Source: SIG565 sp045594065 (GTDB taxonomy: Bacteria; Bacillota; Clostridia; Oscillospirales; Acutalibacteraceae). Taken from it: 40,967 nt of DNA. The stretch is taken from assembly GCA_045594065.1 (NCBI GenBank), contig JAZNXU010000035.1, forward strand, positions 1 to 40,967. Reading direction: 5' to 3'. Below are positions 24,884-32,649 of this stretch, one piece after another (position 1 is the first letter of the stretch; every line of letters begins with the position of its first letter). The translations under genes were made by a program, and so were the position numbers. The notes under the pieces are model-generated. The model had not been told where the DNA came from. It saw only the letters and a list, made by a program, of their open reading frames with translations, and ran no database searches.

Positions 24884-25150
24884 TCACCTAAATATTTTTG
24901 AAAGGAAGCCCTCTTTCTCGCGGGAGGCGGTGTAAACTATAGCCACAATATTACCCTCTGCTGAAAGGTCACCCTTATCGGCATTAAAATTGTTCATTTT
25001 AAGCTCGGTACCGCGAATGGTCACTTCCCCTAAATTTGTTACAGCATTTATAACATCATCGCCGAAATGAAGCACATCTTTAACCCCTGTGAGCAGTATT
25101 TTTTTGCGGTTTTCAAGTATTATATTATGTATTCCCTGTTCGCTAGACAT
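24884..25150 (-). CDS. yabP: Sporulation protein YabP
   Basis: This 88-residue protein of the YabP/YqfC family shows the compact beta fold with HNIILENRKKILLTGVKDVLHFGDDVI and LGEVTIRGTELKMNNFNADKGDLSAEG. It is produced during sporulation and affects spore cortex or coat assembly with YabQ. The GGTGAT ribosome site lies in the 3' arm of the hairpin at 25156-25182, so the hairpin could limit translation of transcripts that read through from rqcP. Confidence 0.92.
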   Translation of the reverse strand: MSSEQGIHNIILENRKKILLTGVKDVLHFGDDVINAVTNLGEVTIRGTELKMNNFNADKGDLSAEGNIVAIVYTASREKEGFLSKIFR

Positions 25151-25155
25151 AAAAT

Positions 25156-25182
25156 ATCACCCGTATAATCTATGCGGGTGAT
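25156..25182 (-). terminator. Hairpin between rqcP and yabP overlapping the yabP ribosome site
   Basis: An 8-bp stem (ATCACCCG/CGGGTGAT) with a 10-base loop partly closed by AU pairs is followed on the minus strand by ATTTTATG. The distal arm contains the yabP Shine-Dalgarno sequence. The short T-run makes it a weak terminator; it may act as attenuator or translational block. Confidence 0.6.
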
Positions 25183-25198
25183 GCTTTAATTTATGAGT

Positions 25199-25441
25199 TT
25201 AATCTGAAATTCTGTAAAGATTTTCGCTTTCTTCCTTTTTAACCGTTTCCTTCACAGAAAGCACCTCGATTTTAACATTTCGGGTGCCGAAATTTATTTC
25301 TATTATATCGCCTATTTTAACATCATACGATGCACGGGCGGTCTTCCCGTTAACCGATACTCTTCCGCCGTCGCAAGCTTCATTAGCTACGGTGCGGCGC
25401 TTGATTATACGGGATACCTTCAAGTATTTATCAAGTCGCAT
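25199..25441 (-). CDS. rqcP: S4-domain RNA-binding protein RqcP
   Basis: The 80-residue protein is almost entirely an S4 domain (MRLDKYLKVSRIIKRRTVANEACDGGRVSVNGKTAR), matching RqcP/YabO (Hsp15-like). In Bacillus RqcP works with RqcH on obstructed 50S subunits to add alanine tails to stalled chains. It lies between hup and yabP, as in other Firmicutes, with AAGGAG seven bases before the ATG. Terminator-like hairpins lie on both sides. Confidence 0.93.
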   Translation of the reverse strand: MRLDKYLKVSRIIKRRTVANEACDGGRVSVNGKTARASYDVKIGDIIEINFGTRNVKIEVLSVKETVKKEESENLYRISD

Positions 25442-25461
25442 AAAATCTCCTTAACCAGAAA

Positions 25462-25485
25462 AAAAGCCGCCACTCGGCGGCTTTT
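25462..25485 (-). terminator. Terminator after hup
   Basis: A GC-rich 10-bp stem (25462-25471 with 25476-25485, loop ACTC) is followed by a T-run on the minus strand. It lies 14 bases past the hup stop and probably reduces rqcP expression relative to hup. Confidence 0.9.
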
Positions 25486-25498
25486 AAAGATACATTAC

Positions 25499-25774
25499 TT
25501 ATTTTGCAACAGCGTCTTTTAATGCTCTGCCTGCTTTGAACACAGGAACCTTTGATGCAGCGATTGTAATCTGCTGCTTAGTCTGCGGATTGATACCGGT
25601 TCTTGCAGCACGCTCACGAACTTCGAATGTACCGAAACCAACAAGCTGGATTTTGCCGCCTGCCTTAAGCTCAGTGCCTACAGTTTCGATAAGAGCTGCT
25701 AATGCCTTGTCAGCGTCAGCCTTTTTGATGCCAGCTTTTTCTGCGATAGCTGCAACTAATTCTGTTTTGTTCAT
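25499..25774 (-). CDS. hup: HU family DNA-binding protein
   Basis: The 91-residue histone-like protein has the family start MNKTELVAAIAEKAG, helices to about residue 45, the GFGTFEVRERAARTGINPQT arm signature at 47-66, and KVPVFKAGRALKDAV at the C-terminus. It bends and compacts DNA as a homodimer. GGAGGT precedes the ATG. A strong terminator directly after the stop fits high, separate expression. Confidence 0.98.
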   Translation of the reverse strand: MNKTELVAAIAEKAGIKKADADKALAALIETVGTELKAGGKIQLVGFGTFEVRERAARTGINPQTKQQITIAASKVPVFKAGRALKDAVAK

Positions 25775-25828
25775 TTTTGAGTTACCTCCAAATTTTTTAT
25801 TTCTAACGGAAAACTCCGCTTGAATACT

Positions 25829-26632
25829 CTAATATTTCTTAGCTTCATCCCAGAGCTTGTCCAGCTCCTCGATAGATGTGGTTTTCATATCTATTCCGCG
25901 CGCTAAAGCAAGATTTTCAACCTTTTCAAAGCGTGATATAAACTTATCGGTGGCACGGGAAAGTGCCTCTTCGGAATTGATATTTAAAAAGCGGGAAACA
26001 TTGACCGCCGAAAACAGCAGGTCACCGAATTCCTCAAAAATTTCCTCTTGGTTGCCGCCCTCAATGGCAATTTTAAGCTCAGCGGCTTCCTCGTCGATTT
26101 TATCAATAGCGCCCTGTTTTTCATCCCAATCGAAACCCGCCTTAGCTGCCCGCTTTTGCACCTTTTGCGCGCGCATTAATGCAGGAAAGGCTTTAGGCAC
26201 GCTTTTTAGTGTATCGGTAGCGGTGGACTGTGATTTTTCCTGCATTTTAATTTTATCCCAATTAGATAAAACCTCATCGGAATTTTCAACCTCTACATCG
26301 CCGAACACATGCGGATGCCTGAGTATCATCTTGCGAGCTACGGTATCAATAACATCCGAAACATCGAATGCCTGCTCCTCACTTGCTATTTGTGAATGGA
26401 GAGCTATTTGTAAAAGTACATCACCAAGCTCTTCACAAAGTGCGGCATTGTCATCTGTATCGATAGCATCTACCGCCTCGTACGCTTCCTCAAGGAAATC
26501 GTTACGAATTGACTTGTGGGTCTGCTCTCTATCCCAAGGGCAACCACCGGGAGCGCGGAGCATACGGATAATTTCAATGAAATCATCGAAATTCAATTTC
26601 TCGGTTTTATTCCCTGCATTTAAATTTAACAT
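25829..26632 (-). CDS. mazG: Nucleoside triphosphate pyrophosphohydrolase MazG
   Basis: The 267-residue protein has two MazG domains. The first carries GGCPWDREQTHKSIRND, the metal-binding E48-E-x-x-E52 (LEEAYEAVDAI) and CEELGDVLLQIALHSQIA. The second carries AGFDWDEKQGAIDKIDEEAAEL and EEFGDLLFSAVNVSRFL. It hydrolyses NTPs to NMP and pyrophosphate, removing damaged nucleotides. Unlike Bacillus YabN there is no N-terminal methyltransferase domain. GGAGAA precedes the ATG. It heads the mazG-hup-rqcP-yabP cluster. Confidence 0.97.
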   Translation of the reverse strand: MLNLNAGNKTEKLNFDDFIEIIRMLRAPGGCPWDREQTHKSIRNDFLEEAYEAVDAIDTDDNAALCEELGDVLLQIALHSQIASEEQAFDVSDVIDTVARKMILRHPHVFGDVEVENSDEVLSNWDKIKMQEKSQSTATDTLKSVPKAFPALMRAQKVQKRAAKAGFDWDEKQGAIDKIDEEAAELKIAIEGGNQEEIFEEFGDLLFSAVNVSRFLNINSEEALSRATDKFISRFEKVENLALARGIDMKTTSIEELDKLWDEAKKY

Positions 26633-26656
26633 AATTTCTCCAATAAATCAATAGAA

Positions 26657-26685
26657 ATTGTTCAAATTCACATCATTTGTGTCAA
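26657..26685 (-). promoter_or_regulatory. Possible mazG promoter
   Basis: A perfect TTGACA (26685-26680) is followed after 17 bases by AACAAT (26662-26657), a weak -10. It lies about 25 bases upstream of the mazG ATG. Confidence 0.4.
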
Positions 26686-26704
26686 AATTCTGTGTTTTTA
26701 ACAA

Positions 26705-26730
26705 AAAATCCGCTCTTAATTCGGCTTTTT
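26705..26730 (-). terminator. Weak terminator of the recJ-to-mtnN operon
   Basis: A short stem (AAAA-x-CCG paired with CGG-x-TTTT, one mismatch, 9-base loop) about 40 bases after the mtnN stop is followed by a T-run on the minus strand. Stability is low. Confidence 0.35.
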
Positions 26731-26770
26731 AACAATGAAAAGTGCTGTTTTTTTACTGATTTTTGTAAAT

Positions 26771-27466
26771 TTAACAGTCGCTAAGCTCTGATATAAGGCT
26801 TAACAAAGCCACAATCAGCACATCCTCAGCCTGAATATTGAGCTCTCGGTAGTCTTCGGCAGCGTCGTTTCCGGCATCATCAGAAATTTTTCTAACACAC
26901 ACAAACGGAATACCGTAGCTGTATGCAACATAAGCAATAGCCGCCGTTTCCATATCGCAAGACATTGCTGAAAATTCTTTTTTAAGGCTATCGCGGAGCG
27001 CACTGTCACTCACAAAACGGTCACCGCTTACAGCAGTTCCTATTTTAGCAAGGGGTACTACCCTTTTTAGAAGCTCTAAAAGCTCGCCGTCAGCAGAATA
27101 TATATACTCCTGATTCGGCTTTTCACAGGGCTTATAGCCAATGCCGGTTAAATCAAAATCGTGCTCTAAAAAGCGGTCGGGTATGCAAAGCTCACCGCGG
27201 CATACCCCCGAAATGCCGCCTGAAAGGCCGCAATTAAGCAGAATATCTACCCCGCTTTCTGCAAGAGCGGTTGCCGCTACAGCGGCATTTACTTTACCGA
27301 TACCGCAAAGCACGGCGGTAACCTCAATGCCTGCATTAATAAAGGTATACGCCTGTCTGCCCGCTATTTTTGTCTCGACGCCGCAAAGCTCAGACATTTT
27401 TCTTTGAAGCGGCAAAAACTCATCGCTATCGGCAATTACTATACCGATTTTCTTTATTTCTTTCAT
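26771..27466 (-). CDS. mtnN: 5'-methylthioadenosine/S-adenosylhomocysteine nucleosidase
   Basis: This enzyme cleaves adenine from methylthioadenosine and S-adenosylhomocysteine, feeding methionine salvage and the activated methyl cycle. The 231-residue product shows KIGIVIADSDEF, the base-binding block VLCGIGKVNAAVAATALAE and ILLNCGLSGGI, the Glu of CDMETAAIAYVAY that contacts ribose, and the catalytic-Asp region RKISDDAG. ATG 27466 is preferred over the longer frame (27502) because it overlaps neither the start region nor most of the preceding gene, and GGAAG lies upstream. It is last in the recJ operon. Confidence 0.95.
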   Translation of the reverse strand: MKEIKKIGIVIADSDEFLPLQRKMSELCGVETKIAGRQAYTFINAGIEVTAVLCGIGKVNAAVAATALAESGVDILLNCGLSGGISGVCRGELCIPDRFLEHDFDLTGIGYKPCEKPNQEYIYSADGELLELLKRVVPLAKIGTAVSGDRFVSDSALRDSLKKEFSAMSCDMETAAIAYVAYSYGIPFVCVRKISDDAGNDAAEDYRELNIQAEDVLIVALLSLISELSDC

Positions 27467-27468
27467 AG

Positions 27469-27840
27469 CTATTCTTCCGTAAAAATCAGCTTTTCTCCGC
27501 AATAGTTACAAAAGGCAGAGGCCTCAGTTATAGCCGCGCCGCATTTAGGACACAGGCGGTTTCCTTTGATTTTTACAAGTTCTGCACGCGCAAGCTCTAT
27601 AGCCTCGATTTCCGAGGTTATTTCTAATATCAGCGCCTTGATTTCATCGGCAGCGTTTTCATCGCACTTGTAATTTTCATAGCAAAGTCTGCCAAGTGCA
27701 TTATAGCTTTTGTTAAGGCGACTTTCCATACTTGCTATATCGTACTTTTGTTTGCCTATTGCTACAGCCTCTTCGGTTTTATTCTTAGCAACATCAAAAA
27801 CATTTTTTGCCTTTACTAAAACTTCATCTAAAAATTCCAT
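27469..27840 (-). CDS. Zinc-ribbon protein with helical N-terminus
   Basis: The 123-residue protein has an amphipathic helical part (residues 1-90: EFLDEVLVKAKNVFDVAKNKTEEA, then MESRLNKSYNALGRLCYE) and a C-terminal zinc ribbon with CPKCGAAI and FCNYCGEKL, giving two CxxC pairs. No enzymatic motif is seen. Such proteins are common beside housekeeping genes in Clostridia without known role. ATG 27840 is chosen for the purine-rich site AGAAAGGAC upstream; the longer frame would overlap hemZ. The gap to hemZ is 44 bases and very AT-rich, so an extra promoter there is possible. Confidence 0.75.
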   Translation of the reverse strand: MEFLDEVLVKAKNVFDVAKNKTEEAVAIGKQKYDIASMESRLNKSYNALGRLCYENYKCDENAADEIKALILEITSEIEAIELARAELVKIKGNRLCPKCGAAITEASAFCNYCGEKLIFTEE

Positions 27841-27884
27841 AATTGGTCCGTCCTTTCTGACTTTATTATATTTTATATTATTTT

Positions 27885-29357
27885 TCACCGAGTTTCAAGC
27901 GGATATTTTTCATAAAACTCTTTAATGCTTTGTTTGCGAGCTTTTATGGTATCGAATCCGCTTATATATTCATAGGGATATTTGTAATTAAAGATGCGCT
28001 CTATATAGTTGCCGTGCGGCTCACGCATTTTGGTAACAGCAGAGGCTCCACAGGCTAGAATTGTGTGGGTTTCATCCATAATATAAACATTATAGTAACC
28101 CTCATACCCCGCCTTTGCATAGCCGACATTTTCGAGATTTCCCACGGTTTTGCTCTGTCTATACATATAATATGGAATAATGCCAGCCTCGGTTAAACTC
28201 TGCCTTGCATAATCAACCATATCACTTGCAACCTTACCAACCTCAATTTCGGGCAGAGCGCCGCCTTGATTTAGGGTTGAGGCGCGCTTTAGGGACAGCG
28301 CGTGCACCGTTACATTCTCTGGGTCAAGCTTAATTATTTCATCAATGCTGTTTTTAAAACTCTCTATGGTATCTTCGGGAAGTCCCGCAATTAAATCCAT
28401 ATTAATGTTATTAAAGCCGCATTTTCGGGCAAGTGAAAAAGCATCCGCCGCCTGCTTTGCAGTGTGACGCCTGCCAACGCCCTTTAAAACCTCATCATTC
28501 ATAGTTTGCGGATTTATACTTATGCGTGTTGCTCCGCCTGCCAGAATTGCACGGAATTTTTCTTCATCGAGAGTATCGGGTCTGCCCGCCTCAACGGTAT
28601 ATTCAAGAAGCTGCGTTAAATCGAAATTTTTTCGTATAACCGACATTAAATCGGTTAACTGTGTAGCCGACAGCGTAGTGGGGGTACCGCCGCCTATGTA
28701 TATTGTTCGCAATTTAAGCTTCAGCTCTTTTGAAAGCTTAGCTGTAAGCTCAATTTCCTCTTTTAGCTTTTCTAAATACTCAGGGATTAGCTTTTCAGCC
28801 TTTTCTACCGAGTGCGAAACAAAGGAGCAGTAAGCACAGCGTGTGGGGCAAAACGGGATCGAAACATAAAGGCTAAAGCTATCTGCTGTAGATTTTTCCA
28901 CTATTGCCCTTTCGGTTTTGGAGGTGTCGGCACAAAGCGATATTTTTTTATCGCTCACCCGAAGCTCGTTTTTAAAATACTCCCTTGCCCCATCCTCGCC
29001 ATATTGGCGCACAAGAGCTGAATATAGCTTTGCAGGTCTGACACCTGTTAAAATGCCCCACTGTGGCGTGTAGCCCGTAAGCGAGCAAAAACAGTTATAA
29101 AGACAGATTGCCAGCGTTCGCTCGGCGGTTTTGGAGAATTCTTCGCCCTGTGTGACAATAATTTCTGCCTCAAACGCCGCCTTTTTATCGCCTATATAAA
29201 GCTCAGCCGAGGCACTATTACCCGAAAGCCTTGTTATAGCATAAATATCTGCCTTTTCTTCCCTTTCAATAATATTTATTTTATCGAAAGGCAGAAAAAG
29301 TCGGCATAGCTTTTCGGTTTCATAATTAAAACTGTGATTAATGTTACATAAATTCAT
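27885..29357 (-). CDS. hemZ: HemZ-like radical SAM protein (coproporphyrinogen dehydrogenase family)
   Basis: The 490-residue protein has an N-terminal extension of about 150 residues typical of HemZ, then the radical SAM core with C-x3-C-x2-C (CPTRCAYC, followed by SF), the GGGTPT glycine motif, EAGRPD and RISINPQTMND, then the HemN-like C-terminal part. HemZ proteins were named for anaerobic coproporphyrinogen III oxidation, but many lack proven activity. The residue after CxxxCxxC is not the fourth Cys of true HemN. It starts 6 bases after the MBL hydrolase gene without a strong ribosome site, implying coupling. Confidence 0.88.
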   Translation of the reverse strand: MNLCNINHSFNYETEKLCRLFLPFDKINIIEREEKADIYAITRLSGNSASAELYIGDKKAAFEAEIIVTQGEEFSKTAERTLAICLYNCFCSLTGYTPQWGILTGVRPAKLYSALVRQYGEDGAREYFKNELRVSDKKISLCADTSKTERAIVEKSTADSFSLYVSIPFCPTRCAYCSFVSHSVEKAEKLIPEYLEKLKEEIELTAKLSKELKLKLRTIYIGGGTPTTLSATQLTDLMSVIRKNFDLTQLLEYTVEAGRPDTLDEEKFRAILAGGATRISINPQTMNDEVLKGVGRRHTAKQAADAFSLARKCGFNNINMDLIAGLPEDTIESFKNSIDEIIKLDPENVTVHALSLKRASTLNQGGALPEIEVGKVASDMVDYARQSLTEAGIIPYYMYRQSKTVGNLENVGYAKAGYEGYYNVYIMDETHTILACGASAVTKMREPHGNYIERIFNYKYPYEYISGFDTIKARKQSIKEFYEKYPLETR

Positions 29358-29363
29358 AAATTT

Positions 29364-29978
29364 TTATCTCATAAACGGATTAAATTTCTTTTCATAAAAA
29401 AGAGTTGTTGGGTCGCCGTGACCCGAATACACCTTATAATCGGTATCAAGTGTAGCCAATTTTTTAAGACTCTTTATCATATCGGCGGTACTCGAGCGCG
29501 GAAAATCCGTTCTGCCGATAGAGCCCTTAAAAAGGGTGTCACCGCTAAACATACAGTCGCCTAAAATATAGCAAACACTACCAGGTGTATGCCCCGCCGT
29601 TGCCATAACGGAAATTTTATCAGAGCCCAAATTCAGCGTATCGCCGTCCGCTACCGTCATATCGGCTTGGCAAGTAAAATCGACACCAAAAATCATTCTA
29701 GAAAGATTTAACTTCGGGTCGGTAAGTGCCTCGGCATCGGCGTCGGAAATTACAACAGGGCAGTTCCATATATTCTTCACCTCGGCAACACCTATAATAT
29801 GGTCAATGTGGCAATGGGTCAGCAGAATATATTTATGCGGTTTTTCCGCCGTATTCCTTGCAAACCCGAGCACATCGCCGTGCGCTTCGGCAGGGTCGAT
29901 GATAAACGCATAATCCTCGCCAGCTACACAGTAGCAATTGGTGGAGAGCGCGCCTATATTATAACAGCTTATTTTCAA
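29364..29978 (-). CDS. MBL-fold metallo-hydrolase (glyoxalase II-like)
   Basis: The protein (204 residues from TTG 29978) has the metallo-beta-lactamase metal motif THCHIDH (H60, H62, D64, H65 in the longer numbering), a further ATAGHTPGSVCYIL His block, SGDTLF with the bridging Asp, and YSGHGDPTT with the last His. This is the YcbL/glyoxalase II-like group that hydrolyses thioesters such as S-lactoylglutathione analogues; the substrate is unknown. TTG 29978 overlaps the dtd stop (TTGA) and has GGAGG eight bases upstream, while ATG 29993 has no ribosome site, so the TTG is preferred. Confidence 0.85.
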   Translation of the reverse strand: MKISCYNIGALSTNCYCVAGEDYAFIIDPAEAHGDVLGFARNTAEKPHKYILLTHCHIDHIIGVAEVKNIWNCPVVISDADAEALTDPKLNLSRMIFGVDFTCQADMTVADGDTLNLGSDKISVMATAGHTPGSVCYILGDCMFSGDTLFKGSIGRTDFPRSSTADMIKSLKKLATLDTDYKVYSGHGDPTTLFYEKKFNPFMR

Positions 29979-30436
29979 GCCTTTTTCCTCCATATAGCAG
30001 TATCAAGAATAATGGTTACGGGGCCATCATTTAAAAGTTCTACCTCCATATGCGCCCCAAAAACGCCCTTTTCGACACTTTTTACACCCTCAGCCGCTAA
30101 TCTTTCACAAAAATAGTTATACATTTCATCTGCCGCTATAGGCTCCATAGCGCCTATGAACGACGGGCGGTTACCCTTTTTAGTATCGGCGCACAGAGTA
30201 AAATTAGAAATTACCAGTGCTCCACCGCCGATATCTAAAAGGGATAAATTCATTTTGTCATCATCGTCACAGAATATGCGTAGATTAGCCGTTTTGCGTG
30301 CAAGAATGTCGGCATCCTCTTTTGTGTCGGTTTCTTCAACACCCAAAAGCAACATAAAGCCCTTTTCGGTCTTTCCCTTTAATTCTCCGTCAACACGAAC
30401 TTTGGCATACGCCACCCTTTGAATTATCGCTTTCAT
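29975..30436 (-). CDS. dtd: D-aminoacyl-tRNA deacylase
   Basis: The 153-residue enzyme removes D-amino acids from tRNA and clears Gly-tRNA-Ala. The family start KAIIQRVAYAKVRVDGE, the active-site block SNFTLCADTKKGNRPSF (SN where SQ is usual, plus the catalytic Thr) and the C-terminal NDGPVTIILDT block with the cis Gly-Pro are present. AGAGG precedes the ATG. It follows rel by 8 bases, the conserved rel-dtd order of Firmicutes, and overlaps the MBL gene by 4 bases. Confidence 0.96.
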   Translation of the reverse strand: MKAIIQRVAYAKVRVDGELKGKTEKGFMLLLGVEETDTKEDADILARKTANLRIFCDDDDKMNLSLLDIGGGALVISNFTLCADTKKGNRPSFIGAMEPIAADEMYNYFCERLAAEGVKSVEKGVFGAHMEVELLNDGPVTIILDTAIWRKKA

Positions 30437-30444
30437 AAAAACCT

Positions 30445-32649
30445 CTATTTATTAATTCTTTCAACACTGAATACGCCACCGAGCTTTTCAAGATGGGCAA
30501 CGATATTCTTAAGATGGGTCAGCCCCTCGGTGCTGATTGTAACATCTATAAGGCAGTTACCGCCCTTTAAAGACCTTGCATTTACGCTATGGAGTGATAC
30601 ATGCATATTGTAAAGTGTAATGGTAACCTCAGCAAGCAGACCGTCGCGGTCAACACCCATAATCTGAAGACTTGAGGTGAACAGCTTGTTTTTACTGCCC
30701 TGAGCCCAATGGGCATTTATCCATCTGCCGGGCTCTGCACTCTCGCTTATATCCAAAGGAACATTTATGCAGTCCCTTTTATGGATTGACACACCGTGGC
30801 CGCGGGTAATAAAGCCGATAATATCGTCACCGGGCAGCGGTGCACAGCATTTCGAAAACTTAATAAGGCAATCGTGAAGTCCGTCAACAATAACACCGTC
30901 GGTTGAGGTTTTATGGTTGATAGGCACTATTTCAGGAGCCTCGGTCTTTACAGCCGCCTTACGGAGCTTATTGTAATCGTCCTTAATGCGCGGCATAATT
31001 TTCGAGAGCAGAATGCCGCCGTAGCCTATTGCCGCATAGAACTCCTCGGCATCGGGGAACTTGAACTTTTTGGAAATATCGGCAATAAACTCCTCATATT
31101 CATTGCTCTCAAAGCTCATTAGGTTGCGCTTAAACTCGGCTTCAACCTCGCTTTTACCGCTCTCGATATTCTCATTGCGTTTCTCTTTCTTAAACCAAGA
31201 GCGTATTTTAGCCTTTGCCTGATTGGTAACAGCGATATTCAGCCAATCACGGCTTGGCCCGCGCCCTGCCTGATTAGAGGTTAAAATTTCAATTATCTCA
31301 CCCGTGTTAATAACATGGTTAATGGGAACTATTTTTCCGTCAACCTTAGCGCCCACCATTTTTATACCGACAGCTGTATGAATGGCAAAAGCAAAATCGA
31401 TAACGGTGGAGCCTACGGGCAGGTTAATAACATCACCCTTGGGTGTTACGGCAAACACATCGTCCTGAGCGAGGTCTACCTTAATATTGCTGATAATTTC
31501 AGAGGAATCGCCCGCGGTCGACTGATTTTCAAGTATCTGGCGCACCCACGAAAGCTGCTCCTCCATTTTTTGGTCGTCGCCCTCAATTCCCTCTTTATAC
31601 TTCCAGTGCGCCGCGATACCGTATTCGGCAGTATGGTGCATTTCGGCAGTACGGATCTGAATTTCAAAAGGTATACCCTCACGACCGATAACAGTAGTAT
31701 GAAGCGACTGATAACGGTTGGGCTTGGGCATCGAAATATAATCCTTAAACCTACCGGGTATCGGGCGGAACATATCGTGCATAATACCAAGAATATTATA
31801 GCAGTCGGTTACAGTATCGGTTATAATACGGAGTGCGTAAATATCGTAAATCTCATCAAAATCCTTGCCCTGCACAAACATTTTGCGATAAATACCGTGT
31901 ATCGATTTTACCCGTGACTGCAGTGAGATATTAACTGTGGGGGCTACAGAGCGTAGTCTTGCCTCAATTTTTTCACTGATTGAATGCAGTATTTTTTCAC
32001 GGTTTTCACGCCTTACCTTTAATAGCTGCTCAATCTGGTCATAGGCTATAGGGTCAAGATGCTTAATGGACAAATCCTCTAACTCCTCCTTAATAGGACG
32101 GATACCGAGGCGGTGGGCAATCGGAGCATAAATCTCAAGTGTTTCAACCGATTTTTCAAGCTGCTTATAGTCTGACATTGCATCAATCGTACGCATATTG
32201 TGAAGTCGGTCGGCAAGCTTTATAAGAATAACGCGGATATCCTCCGCCATAGCCATAAGCATTTTGCGTAGATTTTCGGCCTGCTGCTGTTCTTTTGTAG
32301 TATAGGTGATTTTACCGAGCTTTGTAACACCGTCAACAATGTGAGCAACCTCTTTGCCGAATTTTTTTCTTATATCATCAAGTGTAATTTCGGTATCCTC
32401 AACGGTATCGTGAAGCAGCGCCGCCGCTATAGATTCCGAGTCCATACCGAGTGTGATGATTATCTTGGCAACATTGTACGGATGCAGATAAAACTCCTCC
32501 TTTGAAGAACGGAGCTGACCTTTATGAGCTTCTACACAGCATTCATAAGCGTTCTTTATAAGCTCATAGTCATAGTCGCCACCCTGAGAATCGAGAAGCT
32601 TTACTAACAAATCATAATTTTCCTGATAACTTTTATCCAAGATAATCAC
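30445..32649 (-). CDS. rel: Bifunctional (p)ppGpp synthetase/hydrolase Rel
   Basis: The 734-residue stringent-response enzyme has the N-terminal HD hydrolase (HPYNVAKIIITLG and ALLHDTVEDTE near 60-90) and the synthetase domain (VKSIHGIYRKM near 240, then YISMPKPNRYQSLHTTV near 305). These are followed by TGS (VFAVTPKGDVINLPVGSTVIDFA near 400), the zinc-finger-type CCAPLPGDDIIGF near 610, and a C-terminal ACT domain. Both catalytic halves look intact. The GTG at 32649 overlaps the recJ stop (GTGA). A TTG at 32640 has better spacing from AGGGGG, so the true start may be three codons further in. Confidence 0.97.
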   Translation of the reverse strand: MIILDKSYQENYDLLVKLLDSQGGDYDYELIKNAYECCVEAHKGQLRSSKEEFYLHPYNVAKIIITLGMDSESIAAALLHDTVEDTEITLDDIRKKFGKEVAHIVDGVTKLGKITYTTKEQQQAENLRKMLMAMAEDIRVILIKLADRLHNMRTIDAMSDYKQLEKSVETLEIYAPIAHRLGIRPIKEELEDLSIKHLDPIAYDQIEQLLKVRRENREKILHSISEKIEARLRSVAPTVNISLQSRVKSIHGIYRKMFVQGKDFDEIYDIYALRIITDTVTDCYNILGIMHDMFRPIPGRFKDYISMPKPNRYQSLHTTVIGREGIPFEIQIRTAEMHHTAEYGIAAHWKYKEGIEGDDQKMEEQLSWVRQILENQSTAGDSSEIISNIKVDLAQDDVFAVTPKGDVINLPVGSTVIDFAFAIHTAVGIKMVGAKVDGKIVPINHVINTGEIIEILTSNQAGRGPSRDWLNIAVTNQAKAKIRSWFKKEKRNENIESGKSEVEAEFKRNLMSFESNEYEEFIADISKKFKFPDAEEFYAAIGYGGILLSKIMPRIKDDYNKLRKAAVKTEAPEIVPINHKTSTDGVIVDGLHDCLIKFSKCCAPLPGDDIIGFITRGHGVSIHKRDCINVPLDISESAEPGRWINAHWAQGSKNKLFTSSLQIMGVDRDGLLAEVTITLYNMHVSLHSVNARSLKGGNCLIDVTISTEGLTHLKNIVAHLEKLGGVFSVERINK

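Noticed and set aside
25857..26654. A 265-codon plus-strand frame opposite mazG
   Set aside because: Ser/Ile-rich complement of mazG; no ribosome site, no domain.
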